Of a DNA stretch of 64,000 nt, positions 56,801-63,699 are shown piece by piece. Every line of letters starts with the position of its first letter. The stretch's first letter is position 1. This DNA comes from Micrasema longulum. Taxonomy: Eukaryota > Arthropoda > Insecta > Trichoptera > Brachycentridae. The position numbers and the translations under genes were made by a program. The stretch lies in the NCBI GenBank assembly GCA_022494885.1, contig JAGVSM010002653.1, forward strand, positions 1-64,000, written 5' to 3'. The notes beneath the pieces are model-generated. The model was not told the DNA's origin, searched no databases, and was given only the letters and a program-made list of their open reading frames with translations.

Positions 56801-57508
56801 CCCAAGAAGTTTTAAGGATTTATTGATAACATGTTCAATATAAATTGTAAAAGAAAATTTTGTGTTTCATACATACTCGTATAACTTACAGCCGAACGTA
56901 ATCCGACACTTCCCGACCGCTGGTTTCGGTCAATTTTTGTCTGAAACCGAAACTTCGGTCGGTCACTATTTATTTATTCTAGTGTGCCAACTACCGCAGA
57001 CGTAATTTAAATGTTTACTTGATTCTCCGACAGGCACGAACACATTAACAAGGGTTATTAATTTTGACTAAATAATATATGTATTTTTTGTAATGTAAAA
57101 AGCGCATTAATAAATAAATACACACAACGTAGTCAATTATCTTTTTTTTAAACTTTATTTATACAAAATTTTAAAGAAACGGAGATTTCCGAGTATTATA
57201 TGCCGTATTTGTCTGGTGGTCGGTCCTGGCTACTTTCCCTGACATCTCCATCCATATATAGTATATCTTGCTTGTTTTAAAACGACACGATGTTACTACT
57301 TTCAGTGTCGCAGCAGTTGCACGGCGTGTTCGGCGCGCTGATCGTGCGCCAGCCGTCTCCGCTGGAGCCCGCCAGCGGCCTCTACACGCACGACCGGGGC
57401 ACGGCGCACGCGCTCGTCGTGTCCGCCGTGCCCGAGGGCGGGGCGGGCGCGCTGACCGCACGGCCCGCCCACCTCGAGCTGGACGGGCGAACGGGATGGG
57501 GCGGGGAC
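32761..57508 (+). CDS. MCORP: Multicopper oxidase-related protein (MCORP-like), 5' part of gene
   Basis: Secreted member of the insect multicopper oxidase family. Coding exons seen: 32761-32884, 37071-37418, 57306-57508, phases 1, 1, then 0; about 225 residues, with the rest beyond the window. Residues 1-22 look like a signal peptide (ILVCILGVLGNAGIWG). The first cupredoxin domain holds CGGPCKFGQKPRMC, AVNGRVPGPALEVC and LALHWRGVTQTASSYMDGVP, then VTQCPI, GTYLYHAHSG and HGVFGALIVRQP. Active laccases have HWHG; here it is HWRG, so one type-3 copper ligand is missing while HAH is kept. Loss of copper ligands is the mark of MCORP, required for viability and ovary development in beetles, which is why I prefer it over laccase. 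Introns are 4.2, 19.9 and more than 6.4 kb. Donor at 57509 preferred; a second GT at 57517 is possible. Confidence 0.82.
33121..33343 (-). mobile_element. SINE family B
   Basis: Contains accaaatggtgcatag, cttacgcttcaggtg, the inverted B box aggaatcgaat, and ends gaccacgaggcgg. The tail is truncated. MCORP intron 1. Confidence 0.8.
33428..34600 (+). mobile_element. Dispersed element with ctgacccgacagacgttgtc end
   Basis: The 5' end ctagctgacccgacagacgt and the 3' end cggtccggtagttatcaag then ctataaagaacaaac, closing with ttttatatatat, frame about 1.17 kb. From memory, similar terminal words are common in arthropod genomes; I do not assign a class. Its middle (33600-34120) is shared with 840-1370. 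No transposase or reverse transcriptase is readable. Confidence 0.6.
34605..34790 (+). repeat. Dispersed repeat F, partial copy
   Basis: Shares ctgaaattattccgcgtgtg, ttttaccgcgcg and tgtatccaattt with 58905-59280 (+) and 38880-39240 (-). The copy has an internal deletion. Confidence 0.65.
35257..35410 (+). mobile_element. SINE family B, head missing
   Basis: Begins at gtggttttacacc and contains ccggaagcgtaagattgatt and ttggtgtaccaaggtagcac, then ctatgcacca. It is followed by 35505-35545, which matches the head of repeat F at 58905. Confidence 0.7.
35873..36142 (+). pseudogene. hAT transposase C-terminal dimerisation domain
   Basis: Open frame of 89 codons ending TGA 36140-36142. It contains FADFWILVPKEDFPAINDLA, then LQFLRSFGSTYVCEKVFSNL and NYVKNKFRSSLTEQHIF, the conserved hAT C-terminal dimerisation motif (FGSTY.CE..FS). 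The catalytic part is absent upstream. The following 36235-36388 is a hAT-type 3' end. Confidence 0.82.
36235..36388 (+). mobile_element. hAT element 3' end (TAGTGACCGACCGAA repeat)
   Basis: Contains cgcctaattttcggcgtttc and ends ttcggtcggtcacta. The same terminal region occurs inverted at 55905-56100. It follows directly on the hAT dimerisation domain, so probably belongs to the same insertion. Confidence 0.7.
36570..36823 (-). mobile_element. SINE family B with internal insertion
   Basis: Body words gtaagatgatcagtcttacg and aggacagtgaaatattgcag, then an unrelated block near 36660-36740 containing cttgtcagcagg, then the inverted head aggaatcgaacccgggacct and ccactacactatgaggcc. The cttgtcagcagg word recurs at 46784. 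Confidence 0.75.
37071..37418 (+). CDS. MCORP: MCORP exon 2 (first cupredoxin domain)
   Basis: Acceptor tttccgttttcag, donor GTAAAG after HAHS. The exon carries the altered copper motif HWRG and the retained HAH. GC content is much higher than in the flanking introns. Confidence 0.93.
37735..37950 (+). repeat. Dispersed repeat D
   Basis: Words gaatatggaagtctaggcat, acagggcttatgacctgtc and attggctggttt. It covers the left half of the family; the right half is best seen at 62405-62610. Confidence 0.75.
38880..39240 (-). repeat. Dispersed repeat F
   Basis: Inverted relative to 58905-59280. Shared words include gaggaacttcag, gttatggaagatttccgg, cgtcacacgcggagttattt and, at its far end, tcaatggtctattaacaaa. 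The length of about 350 bases without coding potential is compatible with a MITE or non-autonomous element. Confidence 0.7.
39357..39596. mobile_element. Foldback MITE with ~100-bp arms
   Basis: The left arm starts ctagggtttcccagga, and continues cccgtatcttaacggccgta and cagccgtcgtagtggtgact, then agagagtgg. The right arm repeats this inverted, ending ctaggaaaccctag. The loop is short (about 39455-39485). It would fold into one long hairpin. MCORP intron 2. Confidence 0.85.
40017..40115 (+). repeat. Dispersed repeat D fragment
   Basis: gggaacctgtcat, ggtttaagtggtcgctttac and ccatatttctttg correspond to the middle of repeat D. Confidence 0.6.
40555..41427 (+). CDS. LINE reverse transcriptase, C-terminal part
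   Basis: 290 codons without a stop, the longest uninterrupted transposon frame in the window. It opens in the palm domain (CYQFADDTAIVAIGDSQ, the FADD catalytic motif), continues with IKKTKALHI and YKYLGIIIDSTFNWEEQI, then the thumb and C-terminal region (LRLVYLGLVDPIIQYGLRIWG) and ends with a DEKNLISLLLNYVLT tail. The upstream palm, fingers and endonuclease are missing. The lack of stops implies recent insertion. The clade is probably Jockey/CR1-like but I cannot settle it. Confidence 0.85.
   Translation: MANVIQHSLCYQFADDTAIVAIGDSQIDAQQKLQSDFNQVLRWSHDYSLTINIKKTKALHITSPYNRPKEDLLIYAHTHECLHINLQDCKCTKIDYVSKYKYLGIIIDSTFNWEEQIKTVCNKLRVCLLNMYHLKPYIPYPVLRLVYLGLVDPIIQYGLRIWGLSFKSYTDRVLNLQVQILKIIVPVKIKNEAKDNNKILFDFVTVLPINKQCQYEIMTDHFLDCNFKSKINHQIMTRQVSAQQLMVPRQKNYYGDRRMGSIVPKLCNLIPAKNRDEKNLISLLLNYVLT
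41453..41479 (+). other. UUCG-tetraloop hairpin in LINE 3' UTR
   Basis: CCCGCA pairs with TGCGGG, with a 3-base bulge, and the inner helix AAGC/GCTT closes a TTCG loop. Likely a 3' recognition structure for the LINE's reverse transcriptase; that role is inference. Confidence 0.75.
41560..42320. other. MCORP intron 2, GT-rich stretch and A/T tracts
   Basis: 41870-41935 is TG-rich (tatgtgcgttcatgtgtgtg). Otherwise no feature was recognised. Confidence 0.5.
42325..42550 (+). pseudogene. LINE ORF2 C-terminal fragment with zinc knuckle
   Basis: One frame reads CCCGYPNQSSEHIMWSCRF then YDYQMELLATIRGP and FEAFKKFCNHFG. The CxCG...EHI...C pattern is the C-terminal knuckle of several LINE clades. 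A minus-strand ORF across 42211-42717 is its shadow. Confidence 0.6.
43000..43245 (+). mobile_element. LINE 3' tail (CCTC/GAGG hairpin family)
   Basis: Contains gcctcgacacgggttgtgc then ccagtgaggt and ends in (aataaataa). The hairpin CCTC 43159-43162 with GAGG 43182-43185 is intact. Confidence 0.65.
43427..43640 (-). mobile_element. SINE family B
   Basis: Words cgcacccagtggtgcacaga, ttacgctctaggtg, catgtccaggaatcaaac and ccattacactatgaagcgga. The GAT-repeat tail is lost. Confidence 0.8.
44475..44627 (-). mobile_element. SINE family C
   Basis: aaatatttgcgttcttatca, then the inverted B box gagattcgaactt, matching 22345-22507. Confidence 0.7.
44660..45395 (+). pseudogene. LINE reverse transcriptase C-terminus (RTE-like)
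   Basis: Frames read GLQINVDKTKMMTQSRN, FEVVEQFTYLGSSITEN, then TFKRKVLRRICGPV, LRLRWAGHVLRMPDSRVP and GRPRLRWEDEVRRD. The YLGS...RWAGHV.RM...GRPR.RW order is typical of RTE-type elements in insects. Several frameshifts and a TGA inside the GRPRLR-W motif make it dead. Confidence 0.8.
45450..46140. other. MCORP intron 2, nothing recognised
   Basis: AT-rich sequence with an A tract at 45468-45480. No repeat shared elsewhere in the window was noticed. Confidence 0.45.
46145..46310 (-). mobile_element. LINE 3' tail, unplaced family
   Basis: (atttattt)n at the left edge followed by a sequence with tgcccagctaacaagg and ccccgttccaagctaggca. The layout matches reversed LINE tails elsewhere, but the family was not identified. 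Confidence 0.4.
46320..46445. repeat. (AC/AT)n microsatellite
   Basis: Alternating acacat, atatat and cacaca runs with a central (at)n of about 20 bases. Confidence 0.9.
47362..47531 (-). mobile_element. SINE family A
   Basis: Poly(T), caccacaataggccaggagg, gtgttctcaccgggaattga, the inverted B box, and ccactacaccacggaggcc. Near full length. Confidence 0.88.
47700..48470. repeat. Cluster of three repeat D copies in opposite orientations
   Basis: A forward part (47710-47930: aatgtctaggcatttacc, gaagtaaaagctgaaaccc) abuts a reversed copy (47935-48240), creating the inverted pair ctaggcatttacag/ctgtaaatgcctag near 47912-47950. A further reversed copy follows (48233-48460: aaaccagccaatgacaggtc, ggaggaaatccagccagtct). 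Together they give most of the family consensus, about 330 bases. Confidence 0.75.
48541..48760 (+). mobile_element. SINE family B
   Basis: Head gccccgtggtctaatggcaa, decayed B box, body tggtgcctgaagtgtaagac and ctatgtaccatcagg. Tail shortened. Confidence 0.8.
48800..49620. other. MCORP intron 2, nothing recognised
   Basis: AT-rich, without an element shared elsewhere in the window that I could see. Confidence 0.4.
49627..49887 (-). mobile_element. SINE family B
   Basis: ttccctttccgcacttaatg, gatgatcagtcttacgcttc, ccgggaatcgaacccaaga, and ccactccaccacgaggtcg. Near full length. Confidence 0.85.
50225..51135 (+). pseudogene. LINE reverse transcriptase fragment (RTE-like)
   Basis: Starts at the catalytic motif CLLYADDAVLLASS (about 50264). 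It continues ELAMNESKSKVMVF, VEKFVYLGSMF, then after a frameshift MSIEAKLVVHNGVLVPALMY, SLRWFGHVERMDDERMVKQV and RRRRPRKMRHDQI. It ends in (tag)n near 51130. Frameshifts and a TAG before NWQRK disable it. It differs from the element at 44660-45395. Confidence 0.8.
51140..53015. other. MCORP intron 2, GT-rich minisatellite, otherwise unannotated
   Basis: 51898-52010 is TG-rich and contains two copies of gaatgagggagagg (51940 and 51971 regions). The remainder is AT-rich with no recognised element. Confidence 0.55.
53020..53725 (+). mobile_element. LINE 3' end (LINE-2 family)
   Basis: Frame LLFIYKLLNSKIDCPELLTL then FRIPHRPTRLNFLFY matches the minus-strand frames at 56282-56623 and 63707-64000 (NSLFDAPELL, FRVPSRPTRQNLLFY). 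The tail ends ggaaccgtaaataaataaat. Confidence 0.75.
53853..53994 (+). mobile_element. SINE family A
   Basis: ggcctccgtggtgtaatggc, B box gggttcgattcc, and aattgggcctcctgag. Confidence 0.87.
54000..54955. other. MCORP intron 2, nothing certain
   Basis: Two related words, ttttcgtacagaaaatt and aaaatttgtattttcg, lie near 54040-54170. No clear element. Confidence 0.35.
54960..55310 (+). mobile_element. LINE-2 family fragment
   Basis: Shares ttccacataaatcaactag, tgcagcggctttcaaatcaa and caatcaagtcctgta with 53150-53300, so it is a second copy of the same 3' region. Confidence 0.65.
55530..55800 (+). mobile_element. SINE family B with head inverted against body
   Basis: 55530-55590 is a tRNA-like head in reverse orientation (tcgaacccgagacct, ctgaccattacacaacgagg). 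From 55600 a forward B box ttcgattcccg and the normal body follow (ttcatagtccctggactggt, tcatcttaccttcatgtaac), with a (gat)n tail at 55780-55797. Confidence 0.75.
55905..56968. mobile_element. hAT-type non-autonomous element with nested LINE
   Basis: Left end TAGTGACAGATC, right end the inverted GGTCGGTCACTA. Flanking 8-mers TTTTTTTA and TTTATTTA agree in 7 of 8, consistent with a hAT target duplication. The left 190 bases match, inverted, the hAT 3' end at 36235-36388. A LINE fragment occupies 56150-56870. Confidence 0.7.
56150..56870 (-). pseudogene. LINE-2 reverse transcriptase C-terminus, nested
   Basis: Minus strand reads VRPHLEYSSVIWSPYYDVHI, IESVQHRFLRKIGWRLSL, then LQDRRNKSDLIVLFKIVNSL and IPTRNLRQNLLFH. 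The last 113 codons (56623-56282) are open. The tail ends gggcgtatatataaataaat. Jockey/CR1-like. Confidence 0.82.
57306..57508 (+). CDS. MCORP: MCORP exon 3
   Basis: Acceptor ttactactttcag ends at 57305. The exon encodes HGVFGALIVRQPSPLEPASG...HALVVSAVPEGGAGAL and ends at donor GTAAGG (57509) after GGD. It is strongly GC-rich against AT-rich introns. An alternative donor at 57517 would add 8 bases. Confidence 0.88.
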
Positions 57509-58639
57509 GTAAGGAGGTAATTCGTTTTTCACATTCTAAAGGTCCTCGGCTAAAACGGGCTGATTGCTTTTTTTTTTATTTTCGAGAAATTAATTAATGC
57601 CTCTTTTTTTCTCCTGAATGAGTTTTATAGAACGGAATATTCAAAACGAACAAAATCTGGCTTCTTGTCTTACAAGTTGTAGGAAATGAATATGGGATCG
57701 CGGCTGGCAAACACGCAGTCAAAATGCGACCATTACTGCAACGAGATAATTTTTACATGTTTAATAAATGAGTTAAAAAATATTTGATTAAATATGCGAA
57801 CCCGATGTCCTACAAATAAGGTTTTTATTCTTCGTTTTACTCTTTTGTAAAATTAGTTTTTTGCTAACAAACTCGTTTTTGCCGTATACCCTCCATTTAT
57901 GAATATTTTAAGGCCCCTATCATTGTAAATCGGAGTTTTTTTAAAAAAGACGCGTGCTAGATGGTTGAAAATATGTGAAAAGTGTTCAGAAAGAAATTTG
58001 TACATCCTTAAATAATTCATTATTAAATGTCTTAAAATGTTTTTTTTAATGTTTTATGGTTAAACCTTAAAAATGATATTTTAGCTTTTAATCGTCTAAT
58101 GTTTTTATTTTTACTACATTAACTACGCTTTAAAAAAGTGTTGTCTCTTAAGCCCTTATAATTCATATTAAAAAAATAAGTCTTATTAAAAATTAACCAT
58201 AAGGATAAAATACACGACGGATTTCGTTTTGTTTATTATGATCGGTTAAATAATTGTATAATTGGTCAAAATACCATAAAGAGTAAGGTATTTAGGTATG
58301 TTTTTTAAACTTGAAAAACAACATTTATATATATATTCGAATGAAGAAAGAATCCGTAATTTTCATTCGTATAATACTGAAGGGGTTTGTGGGGACCAGA
58401 GAGTAAGTAATAAAAACGTTTTGTTGTCTATGCGCGCAGTGCCCAATGGACCTATATTAGGGCGCGTAACACGTCACTCGCCCTTCTATGCCTCCACCAG
58501 CATTCAAATTCAATTTATAGTATTATTAGTATTATGTTATGACTAAATGAATAAAGCATAAATAAATGAAAACCCCTAGGATTACTAGTAATTTTTCGCC
58601 TAAATGTGATTCCACTAAAAGGGTTACAACTTGAGCTTC
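57509..58639. other. MCORP intron 3 start, nothing recognised
   Basis: AT-rich, no repeat or ORF of note. The next MCORP exon is not in the window. Confidence 0.5.
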
Positions 58640-58862
58640 AGTAAAGTCACATTCGATTCCCGACATGGTGAATACGAAATATTTTTTTAAAGAGGTGTTT
58701 TCACACCTGAATATTTCATAGTTCCTGGACTAGTGCCTGAAGCGTAAGACTGATCATCTTACCTTCACGTAACAAAAAAGATCAAGATACGCTGCGATTG
58801 GTGTACCAATGCAGTGCCCTATGCACCGTTAGGTGCGGAAAGGGAATGATGATGACGATGAA
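58640..58862 (+). mobile_element. SINE family B, A box missing
   Basis: Starts at the B box ttcgattcccgacatgg; body tggactagtgcctgaagcgt, agatacgctgcgattggtgt; tail gatgatgacgatga. Confidence 0.85.
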
Positions 58863-58904
58863 AGTCACATTTAATGAGGAAGTTCAGTGGTTTTATTTTG
58901 TTTT

Positions 58905-59280
58905 TTATTTGTTAATAGACTGTTAAACTAAGCCAAAAAAACATATGTCGTATTATCAGTGCTATGATTTTTTAAAGTTTCCTATTTCTGAAATTACTCC
59001 ACGTGTGACGTCCCAAGTTCTGTTCCGCTTCTCCTCAGTCAGTTTTACCGATTGGTCCGTTGACGCTAAGTTAACCGGAAATCTTCCACAACTCTATCAT
59101 CGGTTGATTCATATGAACTAGTACGTCGTTCAAATTAGTTAGTTTTTATTAAAATATTTTTTTCGTATATTTTCAAGAAACTTTGTCGTACAATTTAATG
59201 CTCTAATTTTTACCGCGCCCTATTAAATATTTTTGTATCCAATTTTCCGTAGAGCTGAAGTTCCTCATTATTGTGATCTC
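58905..59280 (+). repeat. Dispersed repeat F, fullest copy
   Basis: Begins tgttaatagactgttaaac and includes ttactccacgtgtgacgtc, ccggaaatcttccacaact, ttttaccgcgcc, closing with gctgaagttcctcatta. The reference copy for the family. Confidence 0.7.
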
Positions 59281-59334
59281 ACCGGTAGTCGAATCCTGAA
59301 CCCCTGTAATGCCAATATCAGACGGATCGTACAA

Positions 59335-59400
59335 ATCCACGAACAGCCAAGGACGGGTCATTAGCTCTATAAATGCCCAGATTTCCTCATTCAATTCTCA
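59335..59400 (-). repeat. Dispersed repeat D fragment
   Basis: ccaaggacgggtcattagct, aaatgcccagatttcc: a diverged reverse piece of repeat D. Confidence 0.45.
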
Positions 59401-60044
59401 ATATTAAAAAAAAACAATATTTGTACAAGAAGATTTGGACGTAATAAAAATATTTTAAAATTCGGTAGGCCGTGTATAATGAACTTGTATGTGTTTAGAT
59501 AATGTTTGTATTAAAAATGTAGATGTGCTTTATTATTTTATTACAAACTTTTAAGGTAAACAATGGATACTTGTAAAATATTTCCAACTGGACAGTTTCT
59601 TTATTTGATAAGCATCCATTGGCCATGTTCAGCCGTTTTCCTTCGTACAACGTGAGTGTTTAACTTTCCAAGTGATTTTAAACCAAGACGCGCGACGTCT
59701 AATGCGAGTCGTTTATAATGACCGTGGTATCTCAGCCGAAGAAATCACAGACCGAAAAATAGACACTTATTGAGCGTTTGATTATTATTATCTATTATTC
59801 TAGCTTTGGAAACTTGATTTCAGTAATTATGTAAACCACCTTTAACAAAGCAACAGTTCACGGGTTTAAGTCAAGTTCAAGCATAGTAGATAGGCAGTTT
59901 TTTTATGTTGTTTTATTTTAGTATTACAAAATTAAATAAACCTACATATTATAATTAGTACACGTGAAGTAAACTTATTTCCTTAATGTAATTTATTTTA
60001 TTTTGATTTCTCATATATGTGCGCTATTTTAACATAGAAAATAA
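59401..60044. other. MCORP intron 3, nothing recognised
   Basis: AT-rich sequence without a recognisable element. Confidence 0.4.
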
Positions 60045-60655
60045 AAAGGAAAACAATGTTTAAAAAGGCTATAAAAAATGGGTATTGGAGGTAGATAGGC
60101 GTAAAATAGACGTCATTCGGCCAAACCAATTTTGAATTATCTACTACACTGCAGTACTTAACCCCTTAACGGTCTTTGGTAATAAGTTTTACCATTTGCT
60201 ATAAGATTCATCTTTCTTATAAAAACTATAGAAACGTAATATTTATTGACGATTCTTTATTTTAAAGACGCTTTCTGGTATACTAGCTTGCCACTTTTTG
60301 TATTTTGCGGTAGTCGGTTCATAAAAAATTACGAAGAAAATAACGTTCATAAATATACATTCAAAAGTGGTAATTGCGTTTTACTAGTGTGCATTTAATA
60401 TTTTTGTACATTTTTTAATATAAATAATATACGCAGAGAGAAATTTAGTATATTGTAGTGTTTTAAATACTGTGAGATTTTTTTTCACTGTTTTGGAATT
60501 GAATAATTTTCTCTCTGTATAATTATTAATTTTTTTATGTGCATTCTTACATGCAAAACAAAGTGTATTGTTAAGTGCCTTCGGCACGGGTTACTCAAGT
60601 AAGGTCACATTATTTTTAATGTTTTATACTTTAATGCGAAAAATAAAATAAAAAA
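60045..60655 (+). mobile_element. LINE 3' end (CCTC/GAGG hairpin family)
   Basis: Matches 3484-3590 (gtttaaaaaggctat) and ends with gccttcggcacgggttactc then aagtaaggtcac and (aataaaa). The tail hairpin has CCTT 60578-60581 pairing with AAGG 60601-60604. Confidence 0.68.
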
Positions 60656-60664
60656 AGAATTATT

Positions 60665-60830
60665 TTTGCGCCACAATAGGCAACGAGGCCTAATAAAAGT
60701 TGTAAATTACTGCACAGAACACCTAGGCTTGAGGAAAATCACATTTATTTTTTGTGTTCTCACCAGGAATCGAACCCGGAACCCTTTGTGTGTGAGACAA
60801 GCGTCTTACTTATTACCCCACGGGGACCGC
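60665..60830 (-). mobile_element. SINE family A
   Basis: gcgccacaataggcaacgag, gtgttctcaccaggaatcga, acccggaacc, and ccccacggggaccgc. Confidence 0.87.
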
Positions 60831-61299
60831 TCAAAATAAATGTAAAAATAAACATGTGATTTATACAATGATTTTTACGATAATTGTTTCTTAAATAGTG
60901 TAAAGATAAAAATAACAAAAAATCTATGAACTTATCAATTTAGAAAGTTAAAAAAAAAAAACGGGAATAGTTATTATTCTCTGCATTGAACAATATTAAG
61001 TATAATCATAAATCTTATTTTATTAATCGTATTAATTCACAAGACGCCGTACATTTAGGGTCGATTGATTTTTCATTTAGTAGCTACACTTAAGGGAAAT
61101 CTCTGGGTGGGTTACTGGTTATGGCCTTTGGTGTACTGGTTATTGCGTTAATCTGCCACTATTTTTGTAATAAATAAAAATCAATCCAACCTAGGCAATT
61201 TAACCGTGCTGTGTTGATTTGAACGATCCGTCTGAAATTGTCTATTTATGAATATATTTTTGTCGTATTGAAAAAAATATTATGCAGATACCGGCATGG

Positions 61300-61770
61300 A
61301 ACAGAAAAAAATATTGTGACGCGAGTGCTTGAGTGTATTGTGAGAGGATTTGCGTGTCTGGGAATTTTGACGAATAGGCATTTGAACATTGTTTTTCTGT
61401 CACTCTCTCGTAAATGCCTCCTCGATACTGTGCTAAAAGGACGACTGCACGTCGGACTGATTATTCCTAAATCAAATCAACAAAATCCTCGCTTCATTCA
61501 ACCCTTTCTTGGCTGTTTTTTTTAAATAAAGAGTATTAGAATGAAATTTTCTGTGTCGGTACATTTTGCGTTTTTCAAAAATAGTTATCATATTTGTACC
61601 CTTCGCGTTCGTCCGAGGACGGCATATAAAACTAGGCGCTTTTAAGGGTTTTTGGATGGTCCTAGTTCTCAAAATAAACTATTTATATTTAAAAGACACG
61701 CCAATGGTAAATATATAAAATACGGGAATACGTTTGTATGAAGAAAAATCAGACCGCGTTTCCTCTTAAT
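61300..61770 (+). repeat. Dispersed repeat G, second copy
   Basis: Aligns with 230-915 minus its SINE: gaataggcatttgaacattg, tcaaaaatagttatcatatt, gggtttttggatggtcctag, gaatacgtttgtatg. Confidence 0.65.
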
Positions 61771-62180
61771 GACTGAAATGTGCGCAACTGATGGGACATC
61801 CTTTGAAATCTTTTTCTTATTCAATCAATTTATTACAATAGAAAAATAATACTAAATTAAATTTGTGAAAATAAAAATTACTACGTGATTTATCAACGAT
61901 CGCATCGATCATTACTCCGGAGGTAATAACACTTCTGTGCTTGAACTATGTTTAATCATGCTATTCCAATTTACTGTTTTCTTCCAACACGACAGTCAAT
62001 TTGAAACTATGTATTTTATGTACTTTCCAATAAATAATCGATCAATCATTTATATCTACATAGTAGATAACATCCTACAACACATCTGTGATGGAGTGTG
62101 GTGAAACTTAAACTAATTATTATTAACTTACCGTCTGATCAAAAATTATTAATGTTTGTATTTGTTATTATGTAGGTATC
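61771..62180. other. MCORP intron 3, nothing recognised
   Basis: No element or ORF of note. Confidence 0.4.
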
Positions 62181-62316
62181 GCAGCTTTTGTGGTGTAATG
62201 GCAAAGTTCCGGTTCGATTCCCGGCGAAAATTCAAAAATAAAATGTGATTTTCTTAACCTTGGTGTTTTGTGCTGTAATTGAGCATCCTGATCTGTTGTG
62301 GTGCAAAAAAAAACAA
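62181..62316 (+). mobile_element. SINE family A with internal deletion in head
   Basis: tttgtggtgtaatggcaaag runs directly into ttccggttcgattcccgg, so the anticodon-arm region is missing. The body and A-rich tail are retained. Confidence 0.8.
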
Positions 62317-62404
62317 AAATAACTGTTGATTATCAATTATTTTCTTAAATAGTTTTCGGCACATACGTATAATTTAAAAAGTACATGTATATTTTAATAT
62401 ATTG

Positions 62405-62610
62405 CAATAGATATGGAGAACATTTTATGAAAGGGAATATAGAAGTCTAGGCTAGTCTAATATATATACAGGGCTTATGACCTGTCATTAAGTGGCCATT
62501 GTACACACAGTGTAACATTCACCATTCTGCTTATGTTTGGACATCTATATTTCTTAAATTCTTCTATTGATCTCTGTGAAGTTAGAGCTAAACCCTTTAT
62601 TGAGGCGGGT
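62405..62610 (+). repeat. Dispersed repeat D
   Basis: gggaatatagaagtctaggc, acagggcttatgacctgtca, cacacagtgtaacattcacc, ctaaaccctttattgagg. Confidence 0.72.
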
Positions 62611-62814
62611 GACAATACTTTATATGAATAAAATAATCTATCCGAACAAGATTTTCATTTTAAGAAATTAAGAAAATGAATCTGGGGCATTTCAGGATAC
62701 ACTTTAGTAAGTATCGACATCTTAAAGTGATTACATGATTACATAGGATATTTTCTATGTAGTTGATAATATGATTACGATTAAGAATGTGAAAAAGTGA
62801 TGTATTACACACAA

Positions 62815-62960
62815 TCGCAATCACAAATCAAAGGTCCGAGGCTTGAACCCCACTCTACCACAACATGATTTCTATTTTCTAATAGTGAGTTTACAACTCG
62901 TTGAAAATGGCCCCTAAAATGGAAATATTTGGGTAATACATGCAAAATACCATCGTCACT
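62815..62960 (+). mobile_element. SINE family C
   Basis: Decayed head ccgaggcttgaaccccactc, then attttctaatagtgagtt and gaaaatggcccc, matching 22345-22507 in opposite orientation. Confidence 0.7.
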
Positions 62961-63094
62961 AATTTGTAAAAATAATTGTTGTAAGCGCTATAAAGATAAA
63001 GTATGATAAATTCATTAGACCTAGCAATTATGTATTAAAGTTAGGAAGAAAAAAAAAATCAAATAGACTATTTTTATATTATCATTATTTAATA

Positions 63095-63200
63095 TTAGCG
63101 TTCTTACGATTTATCCGAATCCTAGCCGTAAATAACAGTACTGTAAAACAGGAATAAAGCCGTGGTAGAGCAGGATTCGACCCTCGGATCCGTGAATCTA
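63095..63200 (-). mobile_element. SINE family C fragment
   Basis: gcgttcttacgatttatccg and the inverted B-box region agcaggattcgaccctcgga. It faces the copy at 62815-62960. Confidence 0.65.
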
Positions 63201-63299
63201 TAAAACTTTCGTTGATATAAATATTTTGTTGTTTTTATTTTTATGTTTCTGATCCTTTATAATATTTGTGATGATATACTCATGTGTCTGTGTCAACTA

Positions 63300-63425
63300 A
63301 TTGCTCGTCCCAACTCAACACTGGACTTTTAGGCCGACGGAGTTGGGCCTTATGCCTCAAATAATGTGTAATAAACAACCTATGTATCAGTAAATAAATA
63401 AATTAATAAATAAAATTACCTATTA
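63300..63425 (+). mobile_element. LINE 3' tail remnant
   Basis: aggccgacggagttgggcct, then tatgcctcaaataatgt and (aataaata)n. Hairpin-forming GC block followed by an A/T tail, as in the other LINE ends. Confidence 0.45.
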
Positions 63426-63699
63426 AGATAATTATAAAGGTACCTACCATTTGTTTTTTTTTAATTGAATGTTTTTTTTGTAAATTTATTTATTTATTTT
63501 ATTAGGTAAACAAACAGTATGTACCCATATATTGCCAATTTCTTTGTAAGAAACTCATGCACACACCAAAAAAATTGTTTACACTTAATACAATAATTTT
63601 AATTATGTTTAATATAATAAATGTAAAAGAAACGAAATGAAAAAATATGTATATAATAATAATAATAAAGTTAAATATCTGCTTCTCTCAATATTTCTA

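Noticed and set aside
57171..57597. Arg/Pro/Ala-rich ORFs in other frames over MCORP exon 3
   Set aside because: Artefacts of the GC-rich exon, where stop codons are rare in every frame; the multicopper oxidase frame is the one with homology.
60159..60560. TTAA-flanked element inside the LINE at 60045-60655
   Set aside because: A TTAACCCC start is visible but no matching inverted end was found.
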